A stretch of 60,292 nt of DNA, taken from NCBI GenBank assembly GCA_944322945.1, contig CALUQN010000012.1:1-60292 (forward strand), written 5' to 3'. The notes below the pieces were generated by a model. The model searched no databases. It had not been told where the DNA came from and saw only the letters and a list, made by a program, of their open reading frames with translations. Positions 35,513-43,675 of the stretch are shown in pieces (the stretch's first letter is position 1; the number at the start of each line of letters is the position of its first letter). Origin of the DNA: Candidatus Gastranaerophilales bacterium (GTDB taxonomy: Bacteria > Cyanobacteriota > Vampirovibrionia > Gastranaerophilales > Gastranaerophilaceae). The position numbers and the translations under genes are program-made.

Positions 35513-37285
35513 CTAACCTAAGGAGGCTGCTATTTCTTTTCTGACGTCATCTTCTGATATTGGCCGTGCATTACCTGAAGCGTCAGTTATCGTGAATTGA
35601 CCGTTGTTATATGAAATTTTGCCTGCTGAACTTTCAAAATCATTGCCGCCTTTCAGCCGCTGCATTCTTATCTCAACGGTACTGTCTTTTAGACCGGCAG
35701 GTTCCTGTGCAAATGCCTTGTCAAGTTGTGCAACTGCTTCTTCATTCATTCTTTGCACTTGAGCGTTAATGCTTGCTTCCATCTTGTCTTTCTGCGCCTG
35801 ATGGTGGTTGTCTATCTTTTCGTAAACCGTACGTGAATCCGTTGCGTTTTCACCGATAGCTCTGCCGGCAAATCCTTCCAGTGTGGTGTTTGCCGCTATC
35901 TGGTTAAATTCTGCGCAGGTCTTGTTATATTTTTCTTGCAGTTTGGCCTTTTTGCCTTCGTCTTTTTCTGCATCCATTTTGTTTTTCAGGTCGTAGGCTT
36001 CTTTTTCCAGCTTTGTCAGTTCTTTCTTTTCTTGCTGTTCAAGTTTTTTCTGTTTTTCGTCTGCTGTGGTTTCGACTTCTTGCAGATCTTCAAACTTGCC
36101 TTTCATTCCTTTCAGGTCATTCTGCATTGTTGTGGCTTCAGTGCCCATTTCCTCGACGGCTTTCTTAGCTGCGTCTAATTCCTTCATTTGAATTTCCAAC
36201 TTGGATTTTTGTTCGTTTGCCTGATCTAATTGTTTTTGCAGAGCAGTGGTATCCGCACCTTGAGCCTGTGCAGTGGATATTTGAGCCTCTAACTGGTCTA
36301 TGCGTATAGTGGTTGCGTTAAGTGTGCCTTTAACTTCACCGCTCTTAGTGGTGATTTTCGCTGTGCTGCCTTCCAGAGTATTGGAGAAGTTTTCGACAGC
36401 TTCCATTTTCTGGGTGATACTTGTTATGATTTGCGATGTATCATCAGAATTTATAGTAATCTTGCCGAGCGCAGAGGTGTCTAATGTGACTCCGACATCG
36501 CTCAGAACTTGTTTCAATGTCTTGTCACTGCCCTCGACGCCTATTGAACCGTCAAGTTTAGAGTTGATAGTTTCGCTAAAGTCAATCTTCGACAATTCAT
36601 CTTTCAGGTTTGTCTTGATTTCGTCAGCAGCTTGTTTTGCGTTATAAACATCCGCAGATGTGTTTGCGTTCTTAACTGCAGACTTGACGCCTGACGCTGA
36701 TGTTAAATCTGTCGGCGTGCTGACTGTCGGAGCAGAACCCAGATCACTCAAGGACATGTTGCTGTATACATTATCTTTGCCGCCGATATTGCCCAAATTA
36801 TTCAGGAAGTTCACTGCGGATTTACCCAACTGTGCACCTAATTGTGCTTTCATTTGGTTTGCGTACATCTGGTTAAGCTGTGCATACATATTGGCTTGCG
36901 CATTATTACCTGATACAATTACCGGTGGTCGTTGACCTCCAGCTAAATTTCGCCATCCGTTTCCTGCCACACCAGGTTGGAATGTGGAATAATCAACAGT
37001 TTTTTGTACATCATACTGCCAGCCTGAATTACCGCGAACGGCTCCGCTTGTACCTTTTCTAATTGCATCACTAATACTATAATGTTGAGAAAGCTTACTT
37101 TCAGTCCGTGCTGTCCTTGCATTTTCAGCTGATGCAGGCGATGCAGTCCGTACCGACTCTGAAGCTCTCGCTTTTATGGTCGGCTTGCTGTCCCCGCTGT
37201 CTGAAACTGCCTGTTTCTTGACTGCTACGGGGTTCTTCCGAATATTTGCAGCTACTGCTGTTTTTACGCCTGGAAGTGGTGCCAT
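35513..37285 (-). CDS. 590-aa coiled-coil protein, unknown
   Basis: I do not recognise a family. The ATG at 37285 has GAGAGAG upstream. The first 70 residues are Ala/Ser/Arg/Lys-rich and disordered. A Gln/Asn/Gly-rich part follows (about 85-165; MYAQLNQMYANQMKAQLGAQLG). A Ser/Thr/Asp-rich part (170-290) precedes a long coiled coil (about 300-480: IDQLEAQISTAQAQG, KQLDQANEQKSKLEIQMKEL, KLEQQEKKELTKLEKEAYDL). No signal peptide or membrane segment. A structural or surface-assembly role is possible; there is no enzymatic motif. Confidence 0.75.
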   Translation of the reverse strand: MAPLPGVKTAVAANIRKNPVAVKKQAVSDSGDSKPTIKARASESVRTASPASAENARTARTESKLSQHYSISDAIRKGTSGAVRGNSGWQYDVQKTVDYSTFQPGVAGNGWRNLAGGQRPPVIVSGNNAQANMYAQLNQMYANQMKAQLGAQLGKSAVNFLNNLGNIGGKDNVYSNMSLSDLGSAPTVSTPTDLTSASGVKSAVKNANTSADVYNAKQAADEIKTNLKDELSKIDFSETINSKLDGSIGVEGSDKTLKQVLSDVGVTLDTSALGKITINSDDTSQIITSITQKMEAVENFSNTLEGSTAKITTKSGEVKGTLNATTIRIDQLEAQISTAQAQGADTTALQKQLDQANEQKSKLEIQMKELDAAKKAVEEMGTEATTMQNDLKGMKGKFEDLQEVETTADEKQKKLEQQEKKELTKLEKEAYDLKNKMDAEKDEGKKAKLQEKYNKTCAEFNQIAANTTLEGFAGRAIGENATDSRTVYEKIDNHHQAQKDKMEASINAQVQRMNEEAVAQLDKAFAQEPAGLKDSTVEIRMQRLKGGNDFESSAGKISYNNGQFTITDASGNARPISEDDVRKEIAASLG

Positions 37286-37476
37286 CGTTTACTCTCTCTT
37301 ATCTAATTGTTCTTGTATATATAAACAATTTTCAAATTGAGAAATTTCACAAAGCATAAAATTCGTTACATTTGTTAACATACTATTGAATACTCCGTCC
37401 CGTGCTGATTTTCGCTAGTGTATATGTTTATTAAGCCCAATTTGTACGGTTTTGAAACTTTTTTCGCAGGTTTATT

Positions 37477-37612
37477 GCGGAAACGTTACAAAAAGGCGTA
37501 AGCCTCTAAGCACGGCTTCTTTGAAGTTTTGCAAGTGTTTTAAAGCAAAAGTTTACAAAAATTTAGTAAACTTTTTAAAAATCCAGTTTTTCCCTCACTG
37601 TAACGTTTTCTC
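37477..37612 (+). ncRNA. Candidate structured RNA element
   Basis: The 590-bp gap 37286-37876 has no convincing gene. Inside it GCGGAAACGTTACA (37477-37490) pairs with TGTAACGTTTTCTC (37599-37612), one wobble and one mismatch in 14. The enclosed 108 nt hold AGGC-GTAA-GCCT (a GNRA-type tetraloop if transcribed rightward), CTTC-TTT-GAAG and the perfect 10-bp stem AAAAGTTTAC/GTAAACTTTT (37547-37575). It does not show the conserved core of a cobalamin riboswitch although cobO follows 265 bp later. The strand and function are inferred. Confidence 0.35.
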
Positions 37613-37876
37613 CAAAATGCAGAAAATTTATTGTAAAAAGATTGGCATGGATAGAGTGTTTTTTGTACCTTTTTTCAAAATTTGTTCTATGATGAATATA
37701 CAAATCTTGGGAGTGGGGATTTGTTATAAAGTATCAAAATAAAAAATCATACTTTATACATCCTTACTTACATTTTTATCCATCTAAAGAGCGATTAAAC
37801 CCTGATAAAAAATCGTTTAAAATATGGATAGAAATAAAAAAGACAGTCAGTTTTTATTTTTTTGGAGGAAACAGAA

Positions 37877-38410
37877 GTGTTAGAGCATGGGTATATACAA
37901 ATTTACACAGGAGACGGCAAAGGAAAGACTACGGCATCTCTTGGCTTGGCACTTAGAGCTTTGGGTCATGGTTGGAAAGTTTTAATCATCCAGTTTACAA
38001 AAGGCGACAGCGCTACATCTTACGGTGAAATTGTTACATCTTCTAAATTTTTACCTAATCTGGAAGTTGTACAGTTTGGTATGGACAGAGTGTGCTATTC
38101 ACATAATGTTTGCATGGATGATTTTAAGGAAGCTAAAAGAGGCTGGGAATTTGCTAAAAAAGCAATTAACTCCGGCAAGTATCAGCTTATTATTTTGGAC
38201 GAAATTAACATTTGCACAGCAATGAACATGATTAAGGTAAGCGATGTTAAAGAAGTACTTATGAACAAACCGGAAAATCTTGAAATCGTACTTACCGGAC
38301 GTTATGCCCACCCTGAATTAAAAGCAATGGCACATCTGGTTACAGAAATGAAACCTATAAAACATTACTTTGATATGGGTGTTATGGCAAGACAAGGCAT
38401 TGAATATTAG
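37877..38410 (+). CDS. cobO: Cob(I)yrinic acid a,c-diamide adenosyltransferase
   Basis: The protein is 177 aa. I chose GTG at 37877 because GGAGG lies 8 bp upstream; an earlier TTG at 37862 overlaps that site. The P-loop is IYTGDGKGKTTASLGLALRA, followed by VLIIQFTKG and LIILDEIN, matching CobA/CobO. It attaches the adenosyl group to the cobalt of corrinoids using ATP. No other cobalamin gene is in the window, so its role may be corrinoid salvage. Confidence 0.93.
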   Translation: MLEHGYIQIYTGDGKGKTTASLGLALRALGHGWKVLIIQFTKGDSATSYGEIVTSSKFLPNLEVVQFGMDRVCYSHNVCMDDFKEAKRGWEFAKKAINSGKYQLIILDEINICTAMNMIKVSDVKEVLMNKPENLEIVLTGRYAHPELKAMAHLVTEMKPIKHYFDMGVMARQGIEY

Positions 38411-38436
38411 ATCCTTTTTGTTTCATAAATGAGATT

Positions 38437-38465
38437 AAGGGGCACTCTATACGGGCGCCCTTTTT
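38437..38465 (+). terminator. Terminator after cobO
   Basis: AAGGGGC pairs imperfectly with GGCGCCCTT, followed by TTTTT. Confidence 0.6.
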
Positions 38466-38638
38466 ATTTTGATTTTTTATTCTGTTTTAGGCTAAATTAT
38501 ATAAATTCATCCGAACAACTGTTTTTTCACAAGCTGTGCTTGATTTCAAAACCTGCATGTGCGATAATTTATGTGGGGTTATCAGATTTTTACTGCACTG
38601 ATACCCTTTGACCATACACAAAAATATAGGAGTTTGAG

Positions 38639-39133
38639 ATGAGTGTAGAGAATCCCAACAAAATCGACACATCTAAACTGGATAAAATTATAGAATCCTA
38701 TAATTCAGATAAATCCAATTTGATAGCGATTTTACAAAAAGTACAGGAAGTTTACCGGTATTTGCCGGAAGAGGCATTAACATATATCGGTACAAAAATG
38801 GAAGGTTTGTCACCTGCAACAGTTTACGGCGTAGCGACTTTTTACGCGCAATTTTCGCTGGAGCCGAAAGGCAAATACGAGATAAAAGTATGCGACGGAA
38901 CAGCCTGCCACGTCAGAGGCTCAATGCCTGTTTTGAATGCTATAAAAGCCAGATTAAACCTTACAGACGGTCAATTGACAACACACGACGGTTTGTTTTC
39001 GCTTGAAACTGTCAGCTGTCTTGGCGCATGCGGGCTTGCGCCGGTTGTTGTAATAAACGGCAAAGTTTACCCGCAAATGACTTCTGATGCAATAAAAATA
39101 GTGTTGGATACGCTTTTGAAAGAGGAAAACTAA
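38639..39133 (+). CDS. hydC: Hydrogenase gamma subunit (NuoE-like)
   Basis: The protein is 164 aa with the thioredoxin-like [2Fe-2S] fold of NuoE/HndA. The ligands are Cys in KVCDGTACHVRGS and SCLGACGLAPVV. It passes electrons between the flavin subunit and the hydrogenase subunit. AGGAG lies upstream (about 38629). It starts the three-gene hydrogenase operon; the next gene begins 1 bp after it. Symbol follows the HydABC naming; HndA would be the alternative. Confidence 0.92.
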   Translation: MSVENPNKIDTSKLDKIIESYNSDKSNLIAILQKVQEVYRYLPEEALTYIGTKMEGLSPATVYGVATFYAQFSLEPKGKYEIKVCDGTACHVRGSMPVLNAIKARLNLTDGQLTTHDGLFSLETVSCLGACGLAPVVVINGKVYPQMTSDAIKIVLDTLLKEEN

Positions 39134-39134
39134 T

Positions 39135-40997
39135 ATGGAAAAAACAGCATTAAACATAGACATAAAAAAAGAACAGGAAAAAGCGCAGGAACAGATAAAA
39201 CAGCAGGGTTTAAGAGTACTGGTCTGCGCAGGCACGGGATGCGTCGCAAACGGTTCATTGAAAGTTATTGAAAAATTCAAAGAACTCGGGGCAAATGTTG
39301 CAGTGCTTTCTGATTACGACAAAATGACAATTGTACCGACAGGCTGCCACGGTTTTTGCGAACAGGGCGTTCTGGTTATCATTCCGGACAAACACGTGAC
39401 TTATGTTAAAGTTAAAGTGGACGATGTAGAAGAAATCTACGAAAGCCACATCAAAAATAATCAGCCGGTAGAAAGACTTCTCTATACTGATCCGAAAACC
39501 CGCGAGCACGTACATAAAAATGAAGATATAAATTTCTACGCAAAACAAACAAGAACAGCACTTGCAAACTGCGGCCACATCAATGCTGAATGTATTGATG
39601 AGGCAATTGCGGTGAGAGGTTATGAAGCTTTAGCTAATGTATTGGAAGCTAATAATCCTGATGCGGTAATTGAAGAAATTGAAAAATCAGGACTGCGCGG
39701 AAGAGGGGGCGGCGGATTCCCTACCGGAAGAAAATGGAGATTTACAGCAGCAAACAGAGGCGGAAAATCTTACGTTGTATGTAACGGCGACGAGGGCGAC
39801 CCCGGTGCTTTTATGGACAGAAGTATTATGGAAGGAGATCCGCACAAACTTCTTGAAGGTATGGCAATTGCAGCATTCGCAATCGGGGCTGACGAAGGAT
39901 ACATCTACGTCCGTGCCGAATATCCGCTTGCAATTAAACGTCTTAGAAAAGCAATCGCAGATGCGGAAGAACGCCACTTCCTGGGTGATAATATTATGGG
40001 AAGCAACTTCTCATTTAAGCTTCACATAAAAGAGGGTGCCGGCGCATTTGTCTGCGGGGAAGAAACTGCTCTTATTGCGTCAATTGAAGGTGAACGCGGT
40101 ATGCCGAGACCTAAACCGCCTTTCCCTGCAAACAAAGGTTTGTTTGGACGTCCGACACTAATCAACAACGTTGAAACACTTGCAAACGTTCCTGTCATTA
40201 TGCTCAAAGGTGCTGACTGGTTTGCGCAGATGGGTACAGAAACATCTAAAGGGACCAAAACTTTTGCACTCACCGGAGAAGTTAACAATACAGGGCTTAT
40301 AGAAGTACCTATGGGAACAACTCTAAGAGAAATCGTATTTGATATAGGCGGCGGAATCCGCGGCGGCAAAAAGTTCAAAGCTGTCCAAATCGGAGGTCCG
40401 TCAGGCGGATGTTTAACAGAAGAACATCTGGATTTGCCTATGGATTACGACAGTCTGATAAAAGCCGGAGCAATGGTCGGCTCAGGAGGGCTTGTTGTAA
40501 TGGCAGAAAATACTTGTATCGTCGAAGTTGCAAGGTTCTTTATGAATTTTACCCAGAACGAAAGCTGCGGGAAATGCGTTCCGTGCCGTGAGGGTACCAA
40601 AAATATGCTTAAAATACTTGAAAAAATAGTAGCAGGCAAAGGTGAAATGAAAGACCTAGATACGCTGGAAGAACTTGCCCATGCAGTAAAAGACGGTTCT
40701 CTCTGCGGACTCGGTAAAACAGCACCAAACCCGGTATTATCTACTTTAAAATACTTTAGAGATGAATATATAGCACACATCCGCGACAAAAAATGTCCGG
40801 CAGGAGTTTGTACAGCTATGAAGAAAATAGTGATCCAACCGGATTTATGTAAAGGTTGTACAAAATGTGCCAGAATTTGTCCGGTCGGTGCTATTGAGGG
40901 TACTGTTAAGCAGCCGCACCACATTAATCCTGAAAAATGTATTAAATGTGAAGCCTGCCTGACAAATTGTCCGTTCAGAGCAATTGTACTAGAGTAA
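39135..40997 (+). CDS. hydB: Hydrogenase beta subunit (NuoF-like flavoprotein)
   Basis: The protein is 620 aa. The N-terminal ferredoxin-like [2Fe-2S] domain has VCAGTGCVANGS and PTGCHGFCEQG. The NADH/FMN domain has GRGGGGFPTGRKW, NGDEGDPGAFMDR and GAGAFVCGEETALIASIEG. The [4Fe-4S] ligand stretch is ESCGKCVPCREG. The C-terminus has two ferredoxin motifs, CKGCTKCARICPVGAI and CIKCEACLTNCPF. The enzyme oxidises NADH in the trimeric, often electron-bifurcating hydrogenase. Full length for the family. Confidence 0.95.
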   Translation: MEKTALNIDIKKEQEKAQEQIKQQGLRVLVCAGTGCVANGSLKVIEKFKELGANVAVLSDYDKMTIVPTGCHGFCEQGVLVIIPDKHVTYVKVKVDDVEEIYESHIKNNQPVERLLYTDPKTREHVHKNEDINFYAKQTRTALANCGHINAECIDEAIAVRGYEALANVLEANNPDAVIEEIEKSGLRGRGGGGFPTGRKWRFTAANRGGKSYVVCNGDEGDPGAFMDRSIMEGDPHKLLEGMAIAAFAIGADEGYIYVRAEYPLAIKRLRKAIADAEERHFLGDNIMGSNFSFKLHIKEGAGAFVCGEETALIASIEGERGMPRPKPPFPANKGLFGRPTLINNVETLANVPVIMLKGADWFAQMGTETSKGTKTFALTGEVNNTGLIEVPMGTTLREIVFDIGGGIRGGKKFKAVQIGGPSGGCLTEEHLDLPMDYDSLIKAGAMVGSGGLVVMAENTCIVEVARFFMNFTQNESCGKCVPCREGTKNMLKILEKIVAGKGEMKDLDTLEELAHAVKDGSLCGLGKTAPNPVLSTLKYFRDEYIAHIRDKKCPAGVCTAMKKIVIQPDLCKGCTKCARICPVGAIEGTVKQPHHINPEKCIKCEACLTNCPFRAIVLE

Positions 40998-41030
40998 AAT
41001 AAGTTGATAAAACAAAAGGAATATAAAATT

Positions 41031-42782
41031 ATGACAGATAAAAAAACATTATTCATAGACGGCAGAGAGGTTGAATACACAGATGAACCTAATCTGCTTG
41101 AAATCATCAGAAAAGCAGGAATGAATGTTCCGACATTCTGTTACAGACCTGACTTAACATCATTCGGCGCCTGCAGAATGTGTGTGGTGGAAGTTGAGGG
41201 CAGAGGGATTCAATCCTCCTGCACCATGCCGCCGGAGCCGGGCTTAAAAATCCACTTAAACACAGACAGAACAAGAAGAATAAGAAAAACGGTCCTTGAA
41301 CTTCTTCTTGCAAACCATGACAAAGAATGCTTAACCTGCGAAAAATCCGGAAGCTGTGAGCTTCAACAATACGCGGAAGAATACGGAATAAGAAAAATCC
41401 GTTATCCGGAAAAACCGCTGGAAGATTATCTTCCTATAGACGACAGCAGCCCGTCACTGGTTAGAGATCCGAACAAATGCATCCTGTGCGGAGCATGTGT
41501 TAGAGCCTGTGCTGAATTTCAGGGACATGCAGTTCTCGGCTTTGCAAACAGAGGGTCAAAAACTGTCGTTCAGCCAATGGCAGGAAAACCGCTCGGTCAG
41601 GTAGACTGTGTAAATTGCGGACAGTGTGCTGCGGTTTGCCCGACAGGTGCTTTGACTATAAAATCAGACGTAGAAGCTGTATGGGGTGAAATTACAAACA
41701 CGAATAAAAAAGTAGTAGTTCAAATGGCACCTGCAACAAGAGTCGCAATAGGCGAAATGTTCGGGCTTAAACCTGGCGTTAACGCTATCGGCTTGATGAA
41801 TGCAGCTCTCAGACGTATCGGTTTTGATATGATATTTGACACCAATTTCTCTGCCGACTTAACAATTATGGAAGAGGCTACGGAATTTCTGGAAAGATTG
41901 AAATCAGGCGAAAATCTTCCGCTGTTTACTTCCTGCTGCCCTGCATGGATTAAGTACATAGAAACAGAACATCCGGAAATGCTAAAACACCTTTCAAGCT
42001 GCAAGTCTCCGATGTCAATGCTGTCACCTGTACTTGTAGAACTTGTGCCGAAACAGCTGGGTATTGAACGTGACAACCTTGTCGTTGTTGCAATTATGCC
42101 TTGTACGGCTAAGAAATTTGAGTGCAAACGTTCAGAGCTTTCACATAACGGACGCCCTGACACTGATTATGTTCTGACAACGCAGGAACTCGGCAGAATG
42201 ATTAGAGAGGCCGGCATTGACTTCAATGCACTTGAACCTGAAGAGGCAGATTCCCCGTTTGGTGAATACACCGGCGCAGGTACAATCTTTGGTGCATCCG
42301 GCGGGGTTGCAGAGGCTGCAGTCAGAACCGCCTACGAATTTGCAACCGGCGAAGTCCTTCAGGATGTCGATATCAAAGAGATGCGCGGTACATCAAACCG
42401 CTCACGTGATATTGAACTTGATTTAAAAGGTACAAAACTTGTGGTAAGAGTTGTTTCAACCCTCAAAGAAGCCGAAAAATCCATCCGTGAAATAAAAGAA
42501 GGCAAAGCACAATTCCAGATGCTTGAAGTTATGGCGTGTCCCGGCGGATGTATCAACGGAGGCGGACAGCCGAGAAGCTGCGATGACAGCCGGATTAAAG
42601 CTGAACGTGCGGCAGGTCTGTACAAAGAAGACAGCGAACTTCCGCAGCGGAAATCCCACATGAATCCGTCTATCCAAAAGCTTTATCAGGAATTTTTGGA
42701 ACACCCGAATTCACACAAAGCACACGAAATTCTGCACACAGTCTATACAGACCGCTTTGCAGGCTCCTACAAAGATGTGTAG
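41031..42782 (+). CDS. hydA: [FeFe]-hydrogenase catalytic subunit
   Basis: The protein is 583 aa. I chose the ATG at 41031 (AAAGGA upstream). The N-terminal [2Fe-2S] domain has CYRPDLTSFGACRMC, the His-Cys3 [4Fe-4S] site HDKECLTCEKSGSCELQ, and two 4Fe-4S clusters CILCGACVRAC and CVNCGQCAAVCPTGAL. All three H-cluster motifs are intact: FTSCCPAWIKYIE, IMPCTAKKFE and MACPGGCINGGGQP. It makes H2 with electrons from NADH and ferredoxin. The maturases HydE, HydF and HydG are not in the window. Confidence 0.97.
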   Translation: MTDKKTLFIDGREVEYTDEPNLLEIIRKAGMNVPTFCYRPDLTSFGACRMCVVEVEGRGIQSSCTMPPEPGLKIHLNTDRTRRIRKTVLELLLANHDKECLTCEKSGSCELQQYAEEYGIRKIRYPEKPLEDYLPIDDSSPSLVRDPNKCILCGACVRACAEFQGHAVLGFANRGSKTVVQPMAGKPLGQVDCVNCGQCAAVCPTGALTIKSDVEAVWGEITNTNKKVVVQMAPATRVAIGEMFGLKPGVNAIGLMNAALRRIGFDMIFDTNFSADLTIMEEATEFLERLKSGENLPLFTSCCPAWIKYIETEHPEMLKHLSSCKSPMSMLSPVLVELVPKQLGIERDNLVVVAIMPCTAKKFECKRSELSHNGRPDTDYVLTTQELGRMIREAGIDFNALEPEEADSPFGEYTGAGTIFGASGGVAEAAVRTAYEFATGEVLQDVDIKEMRGTSNRSRDIELDLKGTKLVVRVVSTLKEAEKSIREIKEGKAQFQMLEVMACPGGCINGGGQPRSCDDSRIKAERAAGLYKEDSELPQRKSHMNPSIQKLYQEFLEHPNSHKAHEILHTVYTDRFAGSYKDV

Positions 42783-42808
42783 TTGTGAATATATGATTTA
42801 ATAACATT

Positions 42809-42843
42809 AAATAGACGGGATAAATAATTATTCCCGTCTATTT
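42809..42843 (+). terminator. Terminator after hydA
   Basis: AAATAGACGGGA pairs with TCCCGTCTATTT, 11 nt loop, followed by T-rich sequence. Confidence 0.85.
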
Positions 42844-42863
42844 ATTTTTTATATCGACAAATT

Positions 42864-42894
42864 TAAAAAGCCGTATGAACACATCATACGGCTT
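42864..42894 (-). terminator. Terminator after ompH-like gene
   Basis: On the minus strand AAGCCGTATG-ATGTGTT-CATACGGCTT is followed by TTT, 32 bp past the stop. Confidence 0.8.
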
Positions 42895-42925
42895 CAAAAT
42901 ATTGTTCTAATATACCTTGCTATTT

Positions 42926-43408
42926 TTATTTAGCAGAAACAGCTTTTTTAACTTCAGCAGTCAGGTCAGCACCGCCGTAAAGGACAGCACCTTTAGCAAC
43001 AACTACAGTGTAGCCTTTTGCTCTGGCTGTTTCGGCGATTTTTTTAGAGATAGATTCGTCTATCTGTGACAATTTAGAAGTGTAAGATTTTTCATATTTT
43101 TCTCTTTTAGATACCAATTCTTTGTTGTATTTTTCTTCAAGAGATTTTTTCTTCTTTTCATCAGTTGTAGCAGCAACGTCTTTTCTTGCTTTTTCAATGA
43201 AAGTAATCAAATCTTTAGCGTTAGCTTCTTGTTCTTTTTTAAGAGCCTGGACAGCAGGTGATGCGTTAACAACAGCCTGGACGTCAACAACAGCCACAGA
43301 AGCAGGTGCAGGTGCAGCCGGAGCAGATGTAGTTGCAGCAAATGCTACTGATGCACAAAGAGTACATGCAACAACCCCGCTTAACAAAAATTTGAATTTG
43401 TTTGTCAT
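42926..43408 (-). CDS. OmpH/Skp-family periplasmic chaperone
   Basis: The protein is 160 aa. The signal peptide covers residues 1 to about 24 (ends ASVAFA). It starts, after an Ala/Pro linker, with the family strand VAVVDVQAVVNASPAVQ, then has a long charged helical hairpin (KKEQEANAKD... to KSYTSKLSQID) and ends with a strand region (YTVVVAKGAVLYGGADLT). Skp holds outer-membrane proteins unfolded in the periplasm. It is divergent from the outer-membrane TpsB-like gene, a sensible pairing. Confidence 0.88.
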   Translation of the reverse strand: MTNKFKFLLSGVVACTLCASVAFAATTSAPAAPAPASVAVVDVQAVVNASPAVQALKKEQEANAKDLITFIEKARKDVAATTDEKKKKSLEEKYNKELVSKREKYEKSYTSKLSQIDESISKKIAETARAKGYTVVVAKGAVLYGGADLTAEVKKAVSAK

Positions 43409-43497
43409 AAGTTTTTCTCCTTTGTTATAATAAAAATTCGTCTCTCCTGTCGTAAAAAAGCTAAGTAATTCATTAGGTTGATTTTTTTGTTAACTTC

Positions 43498-43526
43498 TTT
43501 ACAAAGATATTAGTATCTTCTATAAT
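43498..43526 (+). promoter_or_regulatory. Promoter TTTACA-17-TATAAT upstream of TpsB-like gene
   Basis: TTTACA (43498-43503) and TATAAT (43521-43526) with 17-bp spacing read toward the gene at 43676, giving a leader of about 140 nt. Confidence 0.6.
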
Positions 43527-43675
43527 AATAGCAGGCAAACTCAAAATGTTAACAGAAAATAAATTTTTGTTAACAAATTGTAATAAAAGTTCAAAAAATA
43601 TTTTATTTTGTTTTTATAGATATAACAATATATATGTAGCTATAACAAATGATAACTTTCTATAGAAGGATAACC

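Noticed and set aside
37452-37742. 96-codon open frame in the gap before cobO
   Set aside because: No ribosome site; Cys/Lys/Phe-rich random-like translation; overlaps the structured RNA candidate.
37286-37876. Cobalamin riboswitch before cobO
   Set aside because: The conserved B12-box type core (GCCACTG) was not found; the structured region is unlike it.
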